NCBI GenBank assembly: GCA_963717215.1
Contig: CAVQVS010000009.1
Location: forward strand, 186,001 to 250,000
Source: Roseiarcus sp963717215
GTDB lineage: Bacteria; Pseudomonadota; Alphaproteobacteria; Rhizobiales; Beijerinckiaceae
Length of the DNA stretch: 64,000 nucleotides
Direction of reading: 5' to 3'
The position numbers and the translations under genes were made by a program. The notes beneath the pieces were generated by a model. The model searched no databases. It saw only the letters and a list, made by a program, of their open reading frames with translations, and was not told the origin of the DNA. Below are positions 17,266 to 26,602 of the stretch, one piece after another. The first letter of the stretch is position 1. Each line of letters opens with the position of its first letter.

Positions 17266-19047
17266 CTATCGTCGCCCGAACAGCCGCTCGATGTCGGCAA
17301 GCTTGAGTTCCACATAAGTCGGACGGCCATGGTTGCACTGGCCGGCGCCGGGCGTCGCCTCCATCGTGCGCAGGAGCGCGTTCATCTCCTCGGGCTTGAG
17401 CGGCCGGCCTGAGCGCACCGAGTGATGGCAGGCGAAGGTCGCAAGCCGCTGGTCGAGCCGCCGCGCCAGCGTTTGCGTCCCGTCCTCGGCCGCGAGGTCG
17501 GCGGCGAGATCGCGCACCAGCGCAGTGAGATCGCCCTGCGCGATCGCGGCCGGGGCCTCGCGCACCATCATGGCGCCGGGGCCGAAGCCTTCGAGGACGA
17601 GGCCAAGCGCCGCCAGTTCCTCCGCATGCGTGTCGAGCAATGCCGCGGCGTCGGGATCGAGATCGACGATCAGCGGCGTCAGCAGCATCTGCCGTTCGAT
17701 CCCGCCCTGCTCGCGCTCAAGCTTGAGCCGCTCGTAGACGATGCGCTCATGCGCCGCGTGCTGGTCGACGATGACAACGCCGTCTCGCGTCTGGGCGATG
17801 ATGTAGTTCTCGTGCAGTTGCGCCCGCGCCGCGCCGAGCGGAGCGGCGAGGTCGCGCTCGGTTGGGCTGGCCGCGGGGGCCGGCGCGGAGGGCGCGACCT
17901 CAGCGAAACTCGCCTGCGCGGGCTCGGCGAAACGCGGGGCGGCGGGTGAGGCGCGCCAGTCCCAGCGGGGCGAAGTGGACGCGCCGCGGTAGGGGTGCGG
18001 GGGACGCATGGCGAGGATCGTCGCCGTCCCGCCGGTGGTCGAGGCGCGATGCAAGGCCTCGTTCAGGCGCTGCTTGACCGCGCCGACGATGAGAGCGCGG
18101 ATCGCGGCCGCGTCGCGAAAGCGCACTTCGGCTTTCGCCGGGTGGACGTTGACGTCGACTTGCGCGGGCTCGCATTCGACGAACAAGGCCGCGACCGCAT
18201 GCCGGTCCGGGGGCAGGAAGTCGAGGTAGGCGCCCCTGAGCGCCCCGGCGAGCGTCTTGTCGCGCACCGCGCGTCCGTTGACGAACAGGAACTGCTGGGA
18301 GGCGTTCGGCCGGCTGTAGGTCGGCAAGCCAACCCGGCCGAAGAGGCGCGACCCGTCGCGCCGCGCGTCGAGCGCGACCGAATTCAAGGCGAAGTCGTCG
18401 CCCAAGGCCTGGCGGAGGCGCTCCGTGAAACCGGCGTCGCCCGCGCCCGCGGCCGGCCAGTCGAAGCTCGAAGTCAGGTCGGTCGCGAAGGAGAAGCGGA
18501 CCTGCGGCGCGGCCATCGCAAGCCGTTTGACCGCGTCCGCCGCCGCCAGCGCCTCGGCGCGGTCGGATTTGAGGAATTTGAGCCTCGCGGGCGTGGCGGC
18601 GAACAGGTCCCGCGCCTCGACCCGCGCGCCGGTGGGGCAGGCGCAAGGTTCGATCGCGGTCTTGAGTTCGTCCTCGACCAGAAGCTTGAGCCCCTGCGGC
18701 GCGCTCGCGCCACGGGTGCGGATCTCGAGCCGCGACACCGAGGCGATCGAGGGCAGCGCCTCGCCGCGGAAGCCGAAAGTGGCGATTTGCATGAGATCGC
18801 CGTCGGGAATTTTCGATGTCGCGTGGCGTTCGACGCTGAGCGCGAGATCGGCTTCGTCCAACCCATGCCCGTCGTCGACGACTCGGATCAGCCGCCGCCC
18901 GCCAGCCTCGATCGTGACTTCGATCGACTTTGCGCCAGCGTCGAGCGCGTTCTCGACCAGTTCCTTGATCGCCGCCGCCGGCCGCTCGATCACCTCGCCC
19001 GCCGCGATGCGGTCGATGGTCAAGGGGTCGAGACGGCGAATCGGCAT
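17266..19047 (-). CDS. mutL: DNA mismatch repair protein MutL
   Basis: A 593-residue MutL that couples MutS mismatch recognition to strand removal. The GHKL ATPase motifs are ELVENALDAG (29-38), RVVDDGHG (55-62) and GFRGEAL (92-98), with HATSKI between. The C-terminal dimer domain contains DQHAAHERIVYE (about 427-438), which fits the DQHA(x)2E(x)4E metal-binding endonuclease motif, plus ACHHSVRSG and CNHGRPT. The protein should therefore nick DNA itself, as in organisms without MutH. A Pro/Ala-rich linker around residues 345-395 joins the two halves. It begins close to a divergent unlabelled region, and an acyltransferase gene on the same strand lies upstream. Confidence 0.95.
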   Translation of the reverse strand: MPIRRLDPLTIDRIAAGEVIERPAAAIKELVENALDAGAKSIEVTIEAGGRRLIRVVDDGHGLDEADLALSVERHATSKIPDGDLMQIATFGFRGEALPSIASVSRLEIRTRGASAPQGLKLLVEDELKTAIEPCACPTGARVEARDLFAATPARLKFLKSDRAEALAAADAVKRLAMAAPQVRFSFATDLTSSFDWPAAGAGDAGFTERLRQALGDDFALNSVALDARRDGSRLFGRVGLPTYSRPNASQQFLFVNGRAVRDKTLAGALRGAYLDFLPPDRHAVAALFVECEPAQVDVNVHPAKAEVRFRDAAAIRALIVGAVKQRLNEALHRASTTGGTATILAMRPPHPYRGASTSPRWDWRASPAAPRFAEPAQASFAEVAPSAPAPAASPTERDLAAPLGAARAQLHENYIIAQTRDGVVIVDQHAAHERIVYERLKLEREQGGIERQMLLTPLIVDLDPDAAALLDTHAEELAALGLVLEGFGPGAMMVREAPAAIAQGDLTALVRDLAADLAAEDGTQTLARRLDQRLATFACHHSVRSGRPLKPEEMNALLRTMEATPGAGQCNHGRPTYVELKLADIERLFGRR

Positions 19048-19140
19048 CGGGGGAAACCTCGCCGCATTCTACCACATCGGCAGCCTGGCGGGCGCTCGCG
19101 GGACGGCGTAATCCTTCCCGGATTTCGTTGAGGGGGTCTC

Positions 19141-20241
19141 TCAGGCCGTTGTCGCGGCCACGCGTTTGCGGCGGCCAAGCCACGCGGTCCGCAACGCGTC
19201 CTGCGCCGGCATTTCGAAGACCCGAAAGACAATCCAGGCCAGCCCGAAGGTCGCCAGGAAGAAGGCGATCAACGCCCAAGGCGCCAGAAAAAGTTCGCGC
19301 GAGAACCCCATGGCGTCGATGGCCAAAACGGCGGCCAGCTGAATTGGAAAGTGCAGGAGGTAAGATGCGTAAGTCAGGTCCCCGACCTTGGTCACGGCGC
19401 TTCGGCGCAAGGGCATCACCTCGTCCAGCAGGGCGAAGGACGCAACGACGAAGAAGCTGAAGCCGATGATCGAGCCGAATCTGAAGCTCGTCGCAATCGA
19501 CAGGCAGAGGCCCAGCACGCAGACACCGAACGCGACCAGTTTGTAGCGACGCGACAAACGGGCGCCCACGGCCTGCAAGACGCCGCCCACGAAAAAATAC
19601 TGGATGCACTCGAAAACATATTGCGGATAAAAATGGCTCGCGGCCTTCGCGGCCGCCGCGACGACGACGCACAAGACGAGGCTGGGTCTCAGAAAGGAAA
19701 CGACGATGAAAAAGAACACATAGACCAGCACCTCAACCGAGACGCTCCAGATCGGCCCGTTGAAGGTTTGCGGGAGTTCGTTGACCCAATTCGAGGCGAA
19801 AACCAGCTGCAGCGCGAAATGAAACGCATCGGTATTGCCAAACACAAACGACGTGCCGTGGGTCTCGATATAGGTCAACTGGAGAAGCGCCACCCCAATG
19901 AGGGTGACGAAATGCAATGGGTAAAGCCGAGAAAATCGTAGAACGAAAAACTGATAGGCCGAAACCATGCCTTCGTTGATTGGCTTGCTATATTTCCATA
20001 AAAATATGAACCCCGATATCATCCAGAATATCTGAACGGCAAAATGTCCGTTGTTGTAGAAAAAGCTAAAAATCAAATAGAAGGGGAATTTTTCAACCGG
20101 CACGGCTGGCAGGTCGTGATCCGTCACAACGCCGTTCACAAAGAAAACCTGGTAATGCCAGAACATGACCGCCAGCGCGCACAAGAACCTGGCGATCTCC
20201 AGCCCGGCGAACTGTTTTCCTGAATTGGGCTGGCTTGACAT
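19141..20241 (-). CDS. Acyltransferase-3 family membrane protein (OafA/YrhL-like)
   Basis: A 366-residue integral membrane protein with about ten hydrophobic segments. The N-terminal GLEIARFLCALAVMFWHYQ carries the Arg and His spaced as in acyltransferase-3 proteins, which transfer acetyl or other acyl groups to sugars of exopolysaccharide, LPS or Nod-factor-like molecules. Further conserved features are QIFWMISGFIFLWKY and the RFSRLYPLHFVTLIG segment. Upstream bases to 20445 are non-coding. The acceptor is unknown; no polysaccharide genes lie nearby. Confidence 0.9.
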   Translation of the reverse strand: MSSQPNSGKQFAGLEIARFLCALAVMFWHYQVFFVNGVVTDHDLPAVPVEKFPFYLIFSFFYNNGHFAVQIFWMISGFIFLWKYSKPINEGMVSAYQFFVLRFSRLYPLHFVTLIGVALLQLTYIETHGTSFVFGNTDAFHFALQLVFASNWVNELPQTFNGPIWSVSVEVLVYVFFFIVVSFLRPSLVLCVVVAAAAKAASHFYPQYVFECIQYFFVGGVLQAVGARLSRRYKLVAFGVCVLGLCLSIATSFRFGSIIGFSFFVVASFALLDEVMPLRRSAVTKVGDLTYASYLLHFPIQLAAVLAIDAMGFSRELFLAPWALIAFFLATFGLAWIVFRVFEMPAQDALRTAWLGRRKRVAATTA

Positions 20242-20445
20242 CGGGCTGGTCGAAGACCTTCAGAACAAGACTCGCAGGACGAGGCTCGCTATACAAACAT
20301 CACTTGGATTAAATTATTGTCGCTTATATCATGTGCGCTGCAACATGGACAACCCCGCGACGCCACCGGGCGGCTTTCGCCGCGTCTTCATGGCAGACGG
20401 TTCACCCCACGCCGCTAGGTGATCCAAAGCACGGGTGGGGTCGGC

Positions 20446-21730
20446 TCAGAATCCCTCCGGCCGTCCCACCACGGTCGTATGCAGGGAGCCGTCGCCGAAC
20501 GCGCGGTGCGCCGCGCGCTTCACGCTCTCCATCGTTACCGATCCGATCTCCCGGTTGCGCTCGACCAGCCACTCGGGCGGGCGGCGTTCAAGTTGGATAT
20601 GGACGAGCTGCGAGGCGATCTTGGCCGAGGTGTCGAACCGCAGCGGATAGGAGCCGATAAGATAGGTCTTGCCCTTCTCCAGCTCCTCCTTGTTGAGCCC
20701 GTTCAGCGCAACGTCCCGGATTTCGGCCGAGGCGACGTCGAAGGATTCGCGCGCCCGCTCGTTCTTGGTCGTTGTGCCGCCGTAGAAATAAGAGCCTTGC
20801 TCAAGCGAATAGAAGGTTCCGAACACCGTATAGGCGAGGCCCCGCTTCTCGCGCACCTCGCGAAACAGGCGCGAAGTCATCGAACCTGAACCGCCCAGCA
20901 CATGGGCGGCGACCACGCTCGGGATGAAATCCGGGTCGTCGCGCCTGAGCGCCGGCCGGCCGAAGCGGATCGTCGATTGCGGCACGTCGAGATCGATCCG
21001 GTCGATGGCGCCGAGGCCCGCGAAAGCCGTCGCCGAAACGGGCTTGAGATCGCCCTTGGCCGGCAGATCGGCAAACGCTTTATCGACGAGAGCTGCCGCC
21101 TCCTTTTCTTCGATCGCGCCGACGACCGCGATCAACAATTGATCGCGCGCGATCCCGCGTCCGGCGGCCTTGACGAGATCGGCCCGTTCAATGCGTGCAA
21201 GCGTTTCGAGCGTCCCCTCGGCCGGCTGGCCGTAGGGGTGATCAGGAAATGACTTTGCCCGCCAGTTGCGGCTGGCGAGTGTCGCCGGATCGTTGGCGTC
21301 GTGGCGCAGGCGCGCATTCATGTGCTCGCGCACACGGTCGAACGGCTCCTGGTCGAACCGCGGGGCGTTGACCGCAAGCCGCAGCAGCTCAGCGGCCCGA
21401 TCGAGATTCTTGGTGAGCGTGCGCATGCGCCCGCTCCAATGATCGCGGTCGCAGTGAAACGACATCTCGACCGCGATCTCGTCCAAGGCGCGGTGAAACG
21501 CTTGCGAGTTCGAGCTCATCCGCGCCCTCGTCGAGAAGCCCCGACATCAGCGCGCCCAGGCCCGCCTTTTCCGCCGGGTCCTGCGCCGAGCCGCCCCGCA
21601 TGGCGAATTCGAGCGAAACGACCGGGACCGCGTGGGAGGGGACGAGCCAGAATTTCAAACCGCGCGGGCTCACCACGACGTCGACATTGACGGCGGAATG
21701 AGAGGATGAAACGGCGAGGTGCTTTTGCAT
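20446..21730 (-). pseudogene. M16-family peptidase-like subunit without the zinc motif, frameshifted
   Basis: The inactive-type partner of an M16B protease pair. From ATG at 21730 it reads through LKFWLVPSHAVPVVSLEFAMRGGSA and LGALMSGLLDEGADEL, where active members carry HxxEH; here there is none. One extra base near 21505 (GAAC for GAC) breaks the frame; correction gives DELDSQAFHRALDEIAVEMSF, the normal continuation. The rest includes LFREVREKRGLAYTVFGTF, the Arg/Tyr substrate loop of the family. Total corrected length is about 428 residues, normal. It follows the active M16 gene by 63 bases, so the two form an operon and probably a heterodimer. Confidence 0.87.
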
Positions 21731-21793
21731 GAGCGTTTCCGTGATCGTTTCTATGGCTTTGTTTGGCTCCGACGGAGCGGAAGGCGAGGGCGC

Positions 21794-23089
21794 TTAAGCC
21801 GCCTCCTCGATGAGAGGCATGAGATATCCAGTCACCGCAGGCTTGTGGTCAAGCCAGCGACGCGCCGCTCCGATCACATCCTCGGCGGTGACCCGCTCGA
21901 TCCTCGTCGGCCATTCCTCGACATCGCGCAAGGTCTGCCCGATCGCGAGCGAAGACCCGTACCAGCGCGCGAGGTCCGATTGGCTGTCGCGGGCGTAAAT
22001 GGCGTCCGCGACCATGCGGGTCTTGGCGCGCTCAAGGTCACCGGCGTCGATCCCGTCGTGCACGAACTTCGCCAGCGCCTGGTCGAACGCCTTGTCGAGC
22101 ATTTCGAGCGATACGCCTGGCGCGGGAGTCATGTTGACGATGAACCGGCTCTGGTCAACCGCCGCGCCATGATAATAGGCCCAGGCGGAGACGGCGATCC
22201 GGTCCTCCATCACCAACGTTCGATAGAGAAAGCTCGTCTGACCGCCCCCGAATAGATGGGCGAGCAGTTCAAGCGCTTCGGCTTCGCCCTCGGGCGCGGT
22301 GCGGGCCGACGGCGCGAGATAATGGCGCTGCCACCCCGGCTGCTCGACCTTGTCGTCGGCGACCTTGACCAGCCGATTGGCGACCGTCGGCGGCTCCATC
22401 GGACGCACGCGCTCGGGTTTCGCCCCCCGCGGCTTGATTTTTCCATAGGTCTCCTCGGCCAGCGCGCGCGCTTCGTCCGGTTCGACATCGCCCGCCACGA
22501 TGAGGATCGCATTCTCGGGCGTGTAGAAGCGCTTGTAATAGGCAAGCGCGTCCTCGCGCTTCAGGCCCTCGATCTCGTGCCCCCAACCGATAACGGGGAT
22601 CCCGTAAGGGTGATGGGTAAAGAGGGCCGCTTGCACCGCCTCGCCGAGTTGCGCGCCAGGGTCGGAGTCGCAATGCATGCGCCGCTCCTCCAGCACTACG
22701 TCGCGCTCGGGCGCGACAATGTCGTCGGTCAGGGTCAAGCCGGTCATGCGGTCGGCTTCGAACGCCATGCAGGCCTTGAGGTGCTGCTTGGCGATCTGCT
22801 GAAAATAGGCGGTGAAATCGTTGCCGGTGAAGGCGTTCTCCGTACCCCCGACCTCGGAAATGAATTCCGAGAACTCGCCCTTGGGGTGGCGCTTGGTGCC
22901 CTTGAACATCAGGTGCTCGAGGAAGTGGGCGATGCCGGATTTGCCTGGCGGGTCGTCGGCCGCGCCGTTGCGGTACCAGACCATGTGAGTGACGACGGGA
23001 GCCCGGTGATCGGGAATGACCACGACGTCGAGGCCGTTGGCCAGGGTGAAATTCACGACATACGACGTGGAAGAAGTGGAAGACGTCAT
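21794..23089 (-). CDS. M16-family zinc peptidase (processing-peptidase-like), active subunit
   Basis: A 431-residue peptidase with the inverted zinc motif HFLEH (in GIAHFLEHLMFKGT) and the downstream Glu in the conserved ALAEETYGKI-type region spaced as expected. The N-terminal NGLDVVVIPDHRAPVVTHMVWYRNGAADD is the standard M16 first strand pair. M16B members degrade peptides and may act in the periplasm or cytosol; I see no clear signal peptide from the ATG at 23089, which I chose because the longer frame upstream is unlike the family. It is the first gene of a two-gene operon with an inactive homologue. Confidence 0.92.
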   Translation of the reverse strand: MTSSTSSTSYVVNFTLANGLDVVVIPDHRAPVVTHMVWYRNGAADDPPGKSGIAHFLEHLMFKGTKRHPKGEFSEFISEVGGTENAFTGNDFTAYFQQIAKQHLKACMAFEADRMTGLTLTDDIVAPERDVVLEERRMHCDSDPGAQLGEAVQAALFTHHPYGIPVIGWGHEIEGLKREDALAYYKRFYTPENAILIVAGDVEPDEARALAEETYGKIKPRGAKPERVRPMEPPTVANRLVKVADDKVEQPGWQRHYLAPSARTAPEGEAEALELLAHLFGGGQTSFLYRTLVMEDRIAVSAWAYYHGAAVDQSRFIVNMTPAPGVSLEMLDKAFDQALAKFVHDGIDAGDLERAKTRMVADAIYARDSQSDLARWYGSSLAIGQTLRDVEEWPTRIERVTAEDVIGAARRWLDHKPAVTGYLMPLIEEAA

Positions 23090-23187
23090 CGCGGTCCAAT
23101 CGAATTGGCAGGGCCCCGCCCAACCGGCCCTTGAGGTGGCGCAATCGTGACGATCTCGCGACATATAAACCGCCTGAGGGCTTCTCG

Positions 23188-25131
23188 CTAGGCGGGGCGT
23201 TGCGGCCGGGGAGACCAACCCGCGCCTTCATCAAGCGCCCGCGCCTCCAGCGTCTGGCTGATCTCGTCCAGCGCCTTCGGATCCTCGATCGTCGCAGGCG
23301 TAACCCACGGATCGCGGTCGGCGATCTTCTTCATCGTGCCGCGCAGGATCTTGCCCGAGCGGGTTTTCGGCAGGCGGGCTACGATAAAGGCCATCTTGAA
23401 AGCCGCGACCGGCCCGATTTTGTCGCGCACCAGCCTGACGATTTCGGCCTCGATCTCATGCGACGCCCGATTGACCCCCGCTTTCAGGACCACAAAGCCG
23501 CAAGGGGCTTCGCCTTTGACCTCGTCCTTGACGCCGAGTACGGCGCATTCCGCCACGTCCGGGTGCGAGGCGACCACTTCCTCCATGCCGCCGGTCGACA
23601 AACGATGGCCGGCGACGTTGATGATGTCGTCGGTGCGCCCGAGGATTGTCAGATACCCGTCTCCATCGATGAGACCGGCGTCGGACGTTTTGTAATAACC
23701 GGGGAACTCGTTGAGATAGCTCTCGCGCATGCGGACGTCCTGGCGGTAGAGCGTCGGCAAACAGCCAGGTGGCAGCGGCAGTTTGATGACGAGCGAACCC
23801 ATCGTCCCGCCTGGCACGGGCTTCGCCGCGTCATCGACGGCGTGGACCTCGTAGCCCGGCATCGGCACGCTCGGAGAGCCGAGCTTGACCGGGAGCATCC
23901 CCAAGCCGACGGGATTGGCCGCGATCGGCCACCCGGTCTCGGTCTGCCACCAGTGATCGACTACGGGGACGCCTAAAACCTTCTGGGCCCAGGCGACTGT
24001 ATCCGGGTCGGCTCGCTCGCCAGCAAGAAACAACGTCCGCAACGACGTGATGTCATAGTCTTTGATGAGCTTGGCGTGCGGGTCTTCCTTACGGACAGCG
24101 CGCAACCCCGTCGGCGCGGTGAAAAACGCGGCGACCTTGTAGTCCTCGATCACTCGCCAATAGGCTCCGGCGTCCGGCGTCCCGACCGGCTTGCCCTCGT
24201 AGAGGACACTGGCGCAGCCCTGCAGTAGCGGTCCGTAGACGATGTAGGAATGGCCGACGACCCAGCCGATGTCGGAGCCGGTCCAAAAGGTCTCACCCGG
24301 CTTCATGTCGTAGATCGCCGTCATCGACCATTTGAGCGCGACCATATAGCCGCCGATGTCCCGCACCACCCCTTTCGGGGTTCCGGTCGTGCCAGAGGTG
24401 TAGAGAATGTAGAGCGGATCGGTCGCGGCGAGGTCGGCGCAGGGCGCCCGCTTGCCCGCCTTCCTGGCGGCGTCGACAAGCGCGGTCCAGTCCTGGTCTT
24501 GACCCTCGATCATCCGGGCTTCGATCTGCGGTCGCTGGTAGACGACGCAGGTCGACGGTTTGTGCCTGGCGAGCGAGATCGCAAAATCAAGGAGCGGCTT
24601 GTACTCGACGATCCGGCCCGGCTCGATTCCGCAGCTTGCGGTCAGGATGATCGTCGGCTCAGCGTCGTCGATCCGGGTCGCGAGCTCCTTGGCGGCGAAG
24701 CCGCCGAACACCACCGAATGCACGGCGCCGATCCGTGCGCAGGCGAGCATGGCCACGATCGCCTCGGGAATCATCGGCATGTAGATCAGAACCCGGTCGC
24801 CCGCCACGACGCCGAGCTCATTGAGGACAGCGCCGAGCGTCGCCGTTTCGTCGAGCAGTTCCCGATAGGTGATTGCGCGCTTGGTCCCGGTGACAGGGCT
24901 ATCGTGATAGAGCGCGACCTGGTCGCTGCGACCGGCCTCTACTTGCCGATCAAGCGCGTTGAAGCAGGCGTTGCAGCGCGCGTCGGGAAACCAGCGGCCG
25001 TAGACGCCCGCTTGGGCGTCGAAAATGCGCTCCGGCGGCTTTATCCACGCGATCTCGCGCGCCGCCTCCGCCCAGAAGCCTTGCGGATCGCCGCGCCAGC
25101 GATCATAGGTCTGCCGATAGCCGCTGGTCAT
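23188..25131 (-). CDS. prpE: Propionate--CoA ligase PrpE
   Basis: A 647-residue AMP-forming ligase activating propionate to propionyl-CoA. Landmarks: N-terminal SGYRQTYDRWRGDPQGFWAE, LYILYTSGTTGTPKGVV (P-loop), FFTAPTGLRAVRKEDP, DHWWQTETGWPIAANP, the hinge ILGRTDDIINVAGHRLSTG, and the catalytic Lys in KTRSGKILRGTMKKIA. DHWWQTETG and HRLSTG are typical of PrpE/ACSS3 and differ from acetyl-CoA synthetase. It stands alone on the minus strand with the M16 operon downstream. No prp methylcitrate genes are nearby, so propionyl-CoA probably enters the methylmalonyl route; this is inference. Confidence 0.92.
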   Translation of the reverse strand: MTSGYRQTYDRWRGDPQGFWAEAAREIAWIKPPERIFDAQAGVYGRWFPDARCNACFNALDRQVEAGRSDQVALYHDSPVTGTKRAITYRELLDETATLGAVLNELGVVAGDRVLIYMPMIPEAIVAMLACARIGAVHSVVFGGFAAKELATRIDDAEPTIILTASCGIEPGRIVEYKPLLDFAISLARHKPSTCVVYQRPQIEARMIEGQDQDWTALVDAARKAGKRAPCADLAATDPLYILYTSGTTGTPKGVVRDIGGYMVALKWSMTAIYDMKPGETFWTGSDIGWVVGHSYIVYGPLLQGCASVLYEGKPVGTPDAGAYWRVIEDYKVAAFFTAPTGLRAVRKEDPHAKLIKDYDITSLRTLFLAGERADPDTVAWAQKVLGVPVVDHWWQTETGWPIAANPVGLGMLPVKLGSPSVPMPGYEVHAVDDAAKPVPGGTMGSLVIKLPLPPGCLPTLYRQDVRMRESYLNEFPGYYKTSDAGLIDGDGYLTILGRTDDIINVAGHRLSTGGMEEVVASHPDVAECAVLGVKDEVKGEAPCGFVVLKAGVNRASHEIEAEIVRLVRDKIGPVAAFKMAFIVARLPKTRSGKILRGTMKKIADRDPWVTPATIEDPKALDEISQTLEARALDEGAGWSPRPQRPA

Positions 25132-25275
25132 CGTTACGTTCCCTCAGCCACCTAACTCCGGCGTCTCGTCGTCACGCCTGAATTGTCGCGCCCGGCGCGT
25201 CGGAACGCAACGTCAGCCGTTTTGTGGCGGCCGGTCTGACAACCCGATCGGTTGGCGCTTGCAGGAAAAGACTGA

Positions 25276-26028
25276 ATGTCGGGCCAAACGTTTTATCTTG
25301 TGGCGGTCCCGGCGGTGATCCTTCTCGGCCTGTCAAAAGGCGGGTTGTCGGGCCTGAGCTCGCTTGCGATGCCAATGATGTCGCTGGTCGCCTCGCCAGT
25401 CAGGGCGGCGGCGATCGTGCTGCCCATTCTGATCGTACAGGACTGGGTCAGCGTGTGGGCGTTTCGGCGCGACTATTCGCTGCGGAACCTCATTATCCTG
25501 ACCCCTTCTGCGGTGATCGGCGTAACGCTGGGATGGCTGCTCGCGGCGCGCGTCAGCGAGGACGTGGTGCGTCTTGCGATCGGCGTGATCTCAATTGCTT
25601 TCGTCGTCTACATGCTGATCCGGGACCGGCTGGGACGCTCTCCGGTCGAGAAGCCGGGCGTCCCCAGCGGAGTCCTTTGGGGCTCGCTGTCGGGCTTCAC
25701 GAGCTTTGTCAGCCATGCCGGGGCCCCGCCATTTCAGGTCTACGTCATGCCGCAATATCTGGAGCCGCGAATATTCGCCGGCACCGCGACCATTTTCTTT
25801 GCCGCGGTCAACCTGTTAAAACTTCCGGGCTATTTTCTCCTCGGTCAGCTGAGCTCCGACAACCTCAGTGTGTCCGCCGGGCTCCTGCCGGTGGCGGTCC
25901 TATCGACCTTTGCCGGTGTCTGGTTGGTCCGGCGGGTGTCCGCCGACCGCTTCTATACGGCCATTCTCGCGCTGACGTTTCTCATCGGAGTGAAACTGAC
26001 CTATGACGCTGTCCGAGCGCTGGCTTGA
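25276..26028 (+). CDS. TauE/SafE-family sulfite/organic anion permease
   Basis: A 250-residue membrane protein with about seven to eight hydrophobic segments. The N-terminal VPAVILLGLSKGGLSGLSSL and the second repeat SGVLWGSLSGFTSFVSHAGAPPFQVYVMPQ are the duplicated signature of TauE/SafE exporters, which move sulfite, sulfoacetate or related anions across the inner membrane. The C-terminal stop lies 62 bases before the GtrA start, and the two may be cotranscribed. The substrate cannot be read from the sequence. Confidence 0.9.
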   Translation: MSGQTFYLVAVPAVILLGLSKGGLSGLSSLAMPMMSLVASPVRAAAIVLPILIVQDWVSVWAFRRDYSLRNLIILTPSAVIGVTLGWLLAARVSEDVVRLAIGVISIAFVVYMLIRDRLGRSPVEKPGVPSGVLWGSLSGFTSFVSHAGAPPFQVYVMPQYLEPRIFAGTATIFFAAVNLLKLPGYFLLGQLSSDNLSVSAGLLPVAVLSTFAGVWLVRRVSADRFYTAILALTFLIGVKLTYDAVRALA

Positions 26029-26089
26029 AGGAGAAGGTTCTGGGCCGACGTCCCCGTCCGCGCCCCACTTCGGTTCGAGCGAACCGCCA

Positions 26090-26527
26090 ATGAGCGCCCT
26101 CAAGCCGGCTGGCCCCGCCCACGGGCGCATCGCTGCACAGATTCCCGCCTTCGCCGCGATCGGTCTGTTCGGCTATGTCGTTGACGCGGCAATCACTTAT
26201 CTCTGCGCCAAATATCTGCGCCTCTCTCCAGAACTCGCGAGGCCGCCGGGATTCCTCGTCGCCACGATCGTCAATTTCACCCTGAACCGCTCGATCACGT
26301 TCCGCGACTCGCGGGCGCCGCTTGTCCGCGCTTTTCTTCGCTATTGCGGCGTCGCTTCTGCGGGGCTCGCGGTCAATTATGCCGTCTATTCGGCCTGCGT
26401 TTTGCTCGCGCCCCGCGCCGGATTCGCCGTCACGCCGGCGATCCTGCCGCTGTTTGTCGCCGCCGGGAGCGGAGCGGCGATGGTTCTGACTTTCCTCGGC
26501 TTTCGGTTCTTCGCCTTTCGATCGTGA
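26090..26527 (+). CDS. GtrA-family membrane protein
   Basis: A 145-residue protein with four predicted transmembrane segments: AAIGLFGYVVDAAITYLCA, the PGFLVATIVNFTLNRSITF region, YCGVASAGLAVNYAVYSACV and the C-terminal FVAAGSGAAMVLTFLGFRFFAF. NFTLNRSITF is the characteristic GtrA motif. Family members help to flip polyprenyl-linked sugars during cell-surface polysaccharide modification. I start at 26090, which gives a normal length; an in-frame ATG at 26003 would overlap the permease gene by 26 bases. No glycosyltransferase partner is adjacent. Confidence 0.85.
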   Translation: MSALKPAGPAHGRIAAQIPAFAAIGLFGYVVDAAITYLCAKYLRLSPELARPPGFLVATIVNFTLNRSITFRDSRAPLVRAFLRYCGVASAGLAVNYAVYSACVLLAPRAGFAVTPAILPLFVAAGSGAAMVLTFLGFRFFAFRS

Positions 26528-26602
26528 GGATTGCGGATTGTCTGGCCCAAAGTTTGCGGAAGCGCGCTATGATCGCGTTCGAAGCGCTGGGAGCTCCGCT
26601 GG

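Noticed and set aside
17900..19672. A 590-codon minus-strand frame overlapping mutL and the acyltransferase
   Set aside because: Spans two real genes out of frame, is Arg-rich and has no domain.
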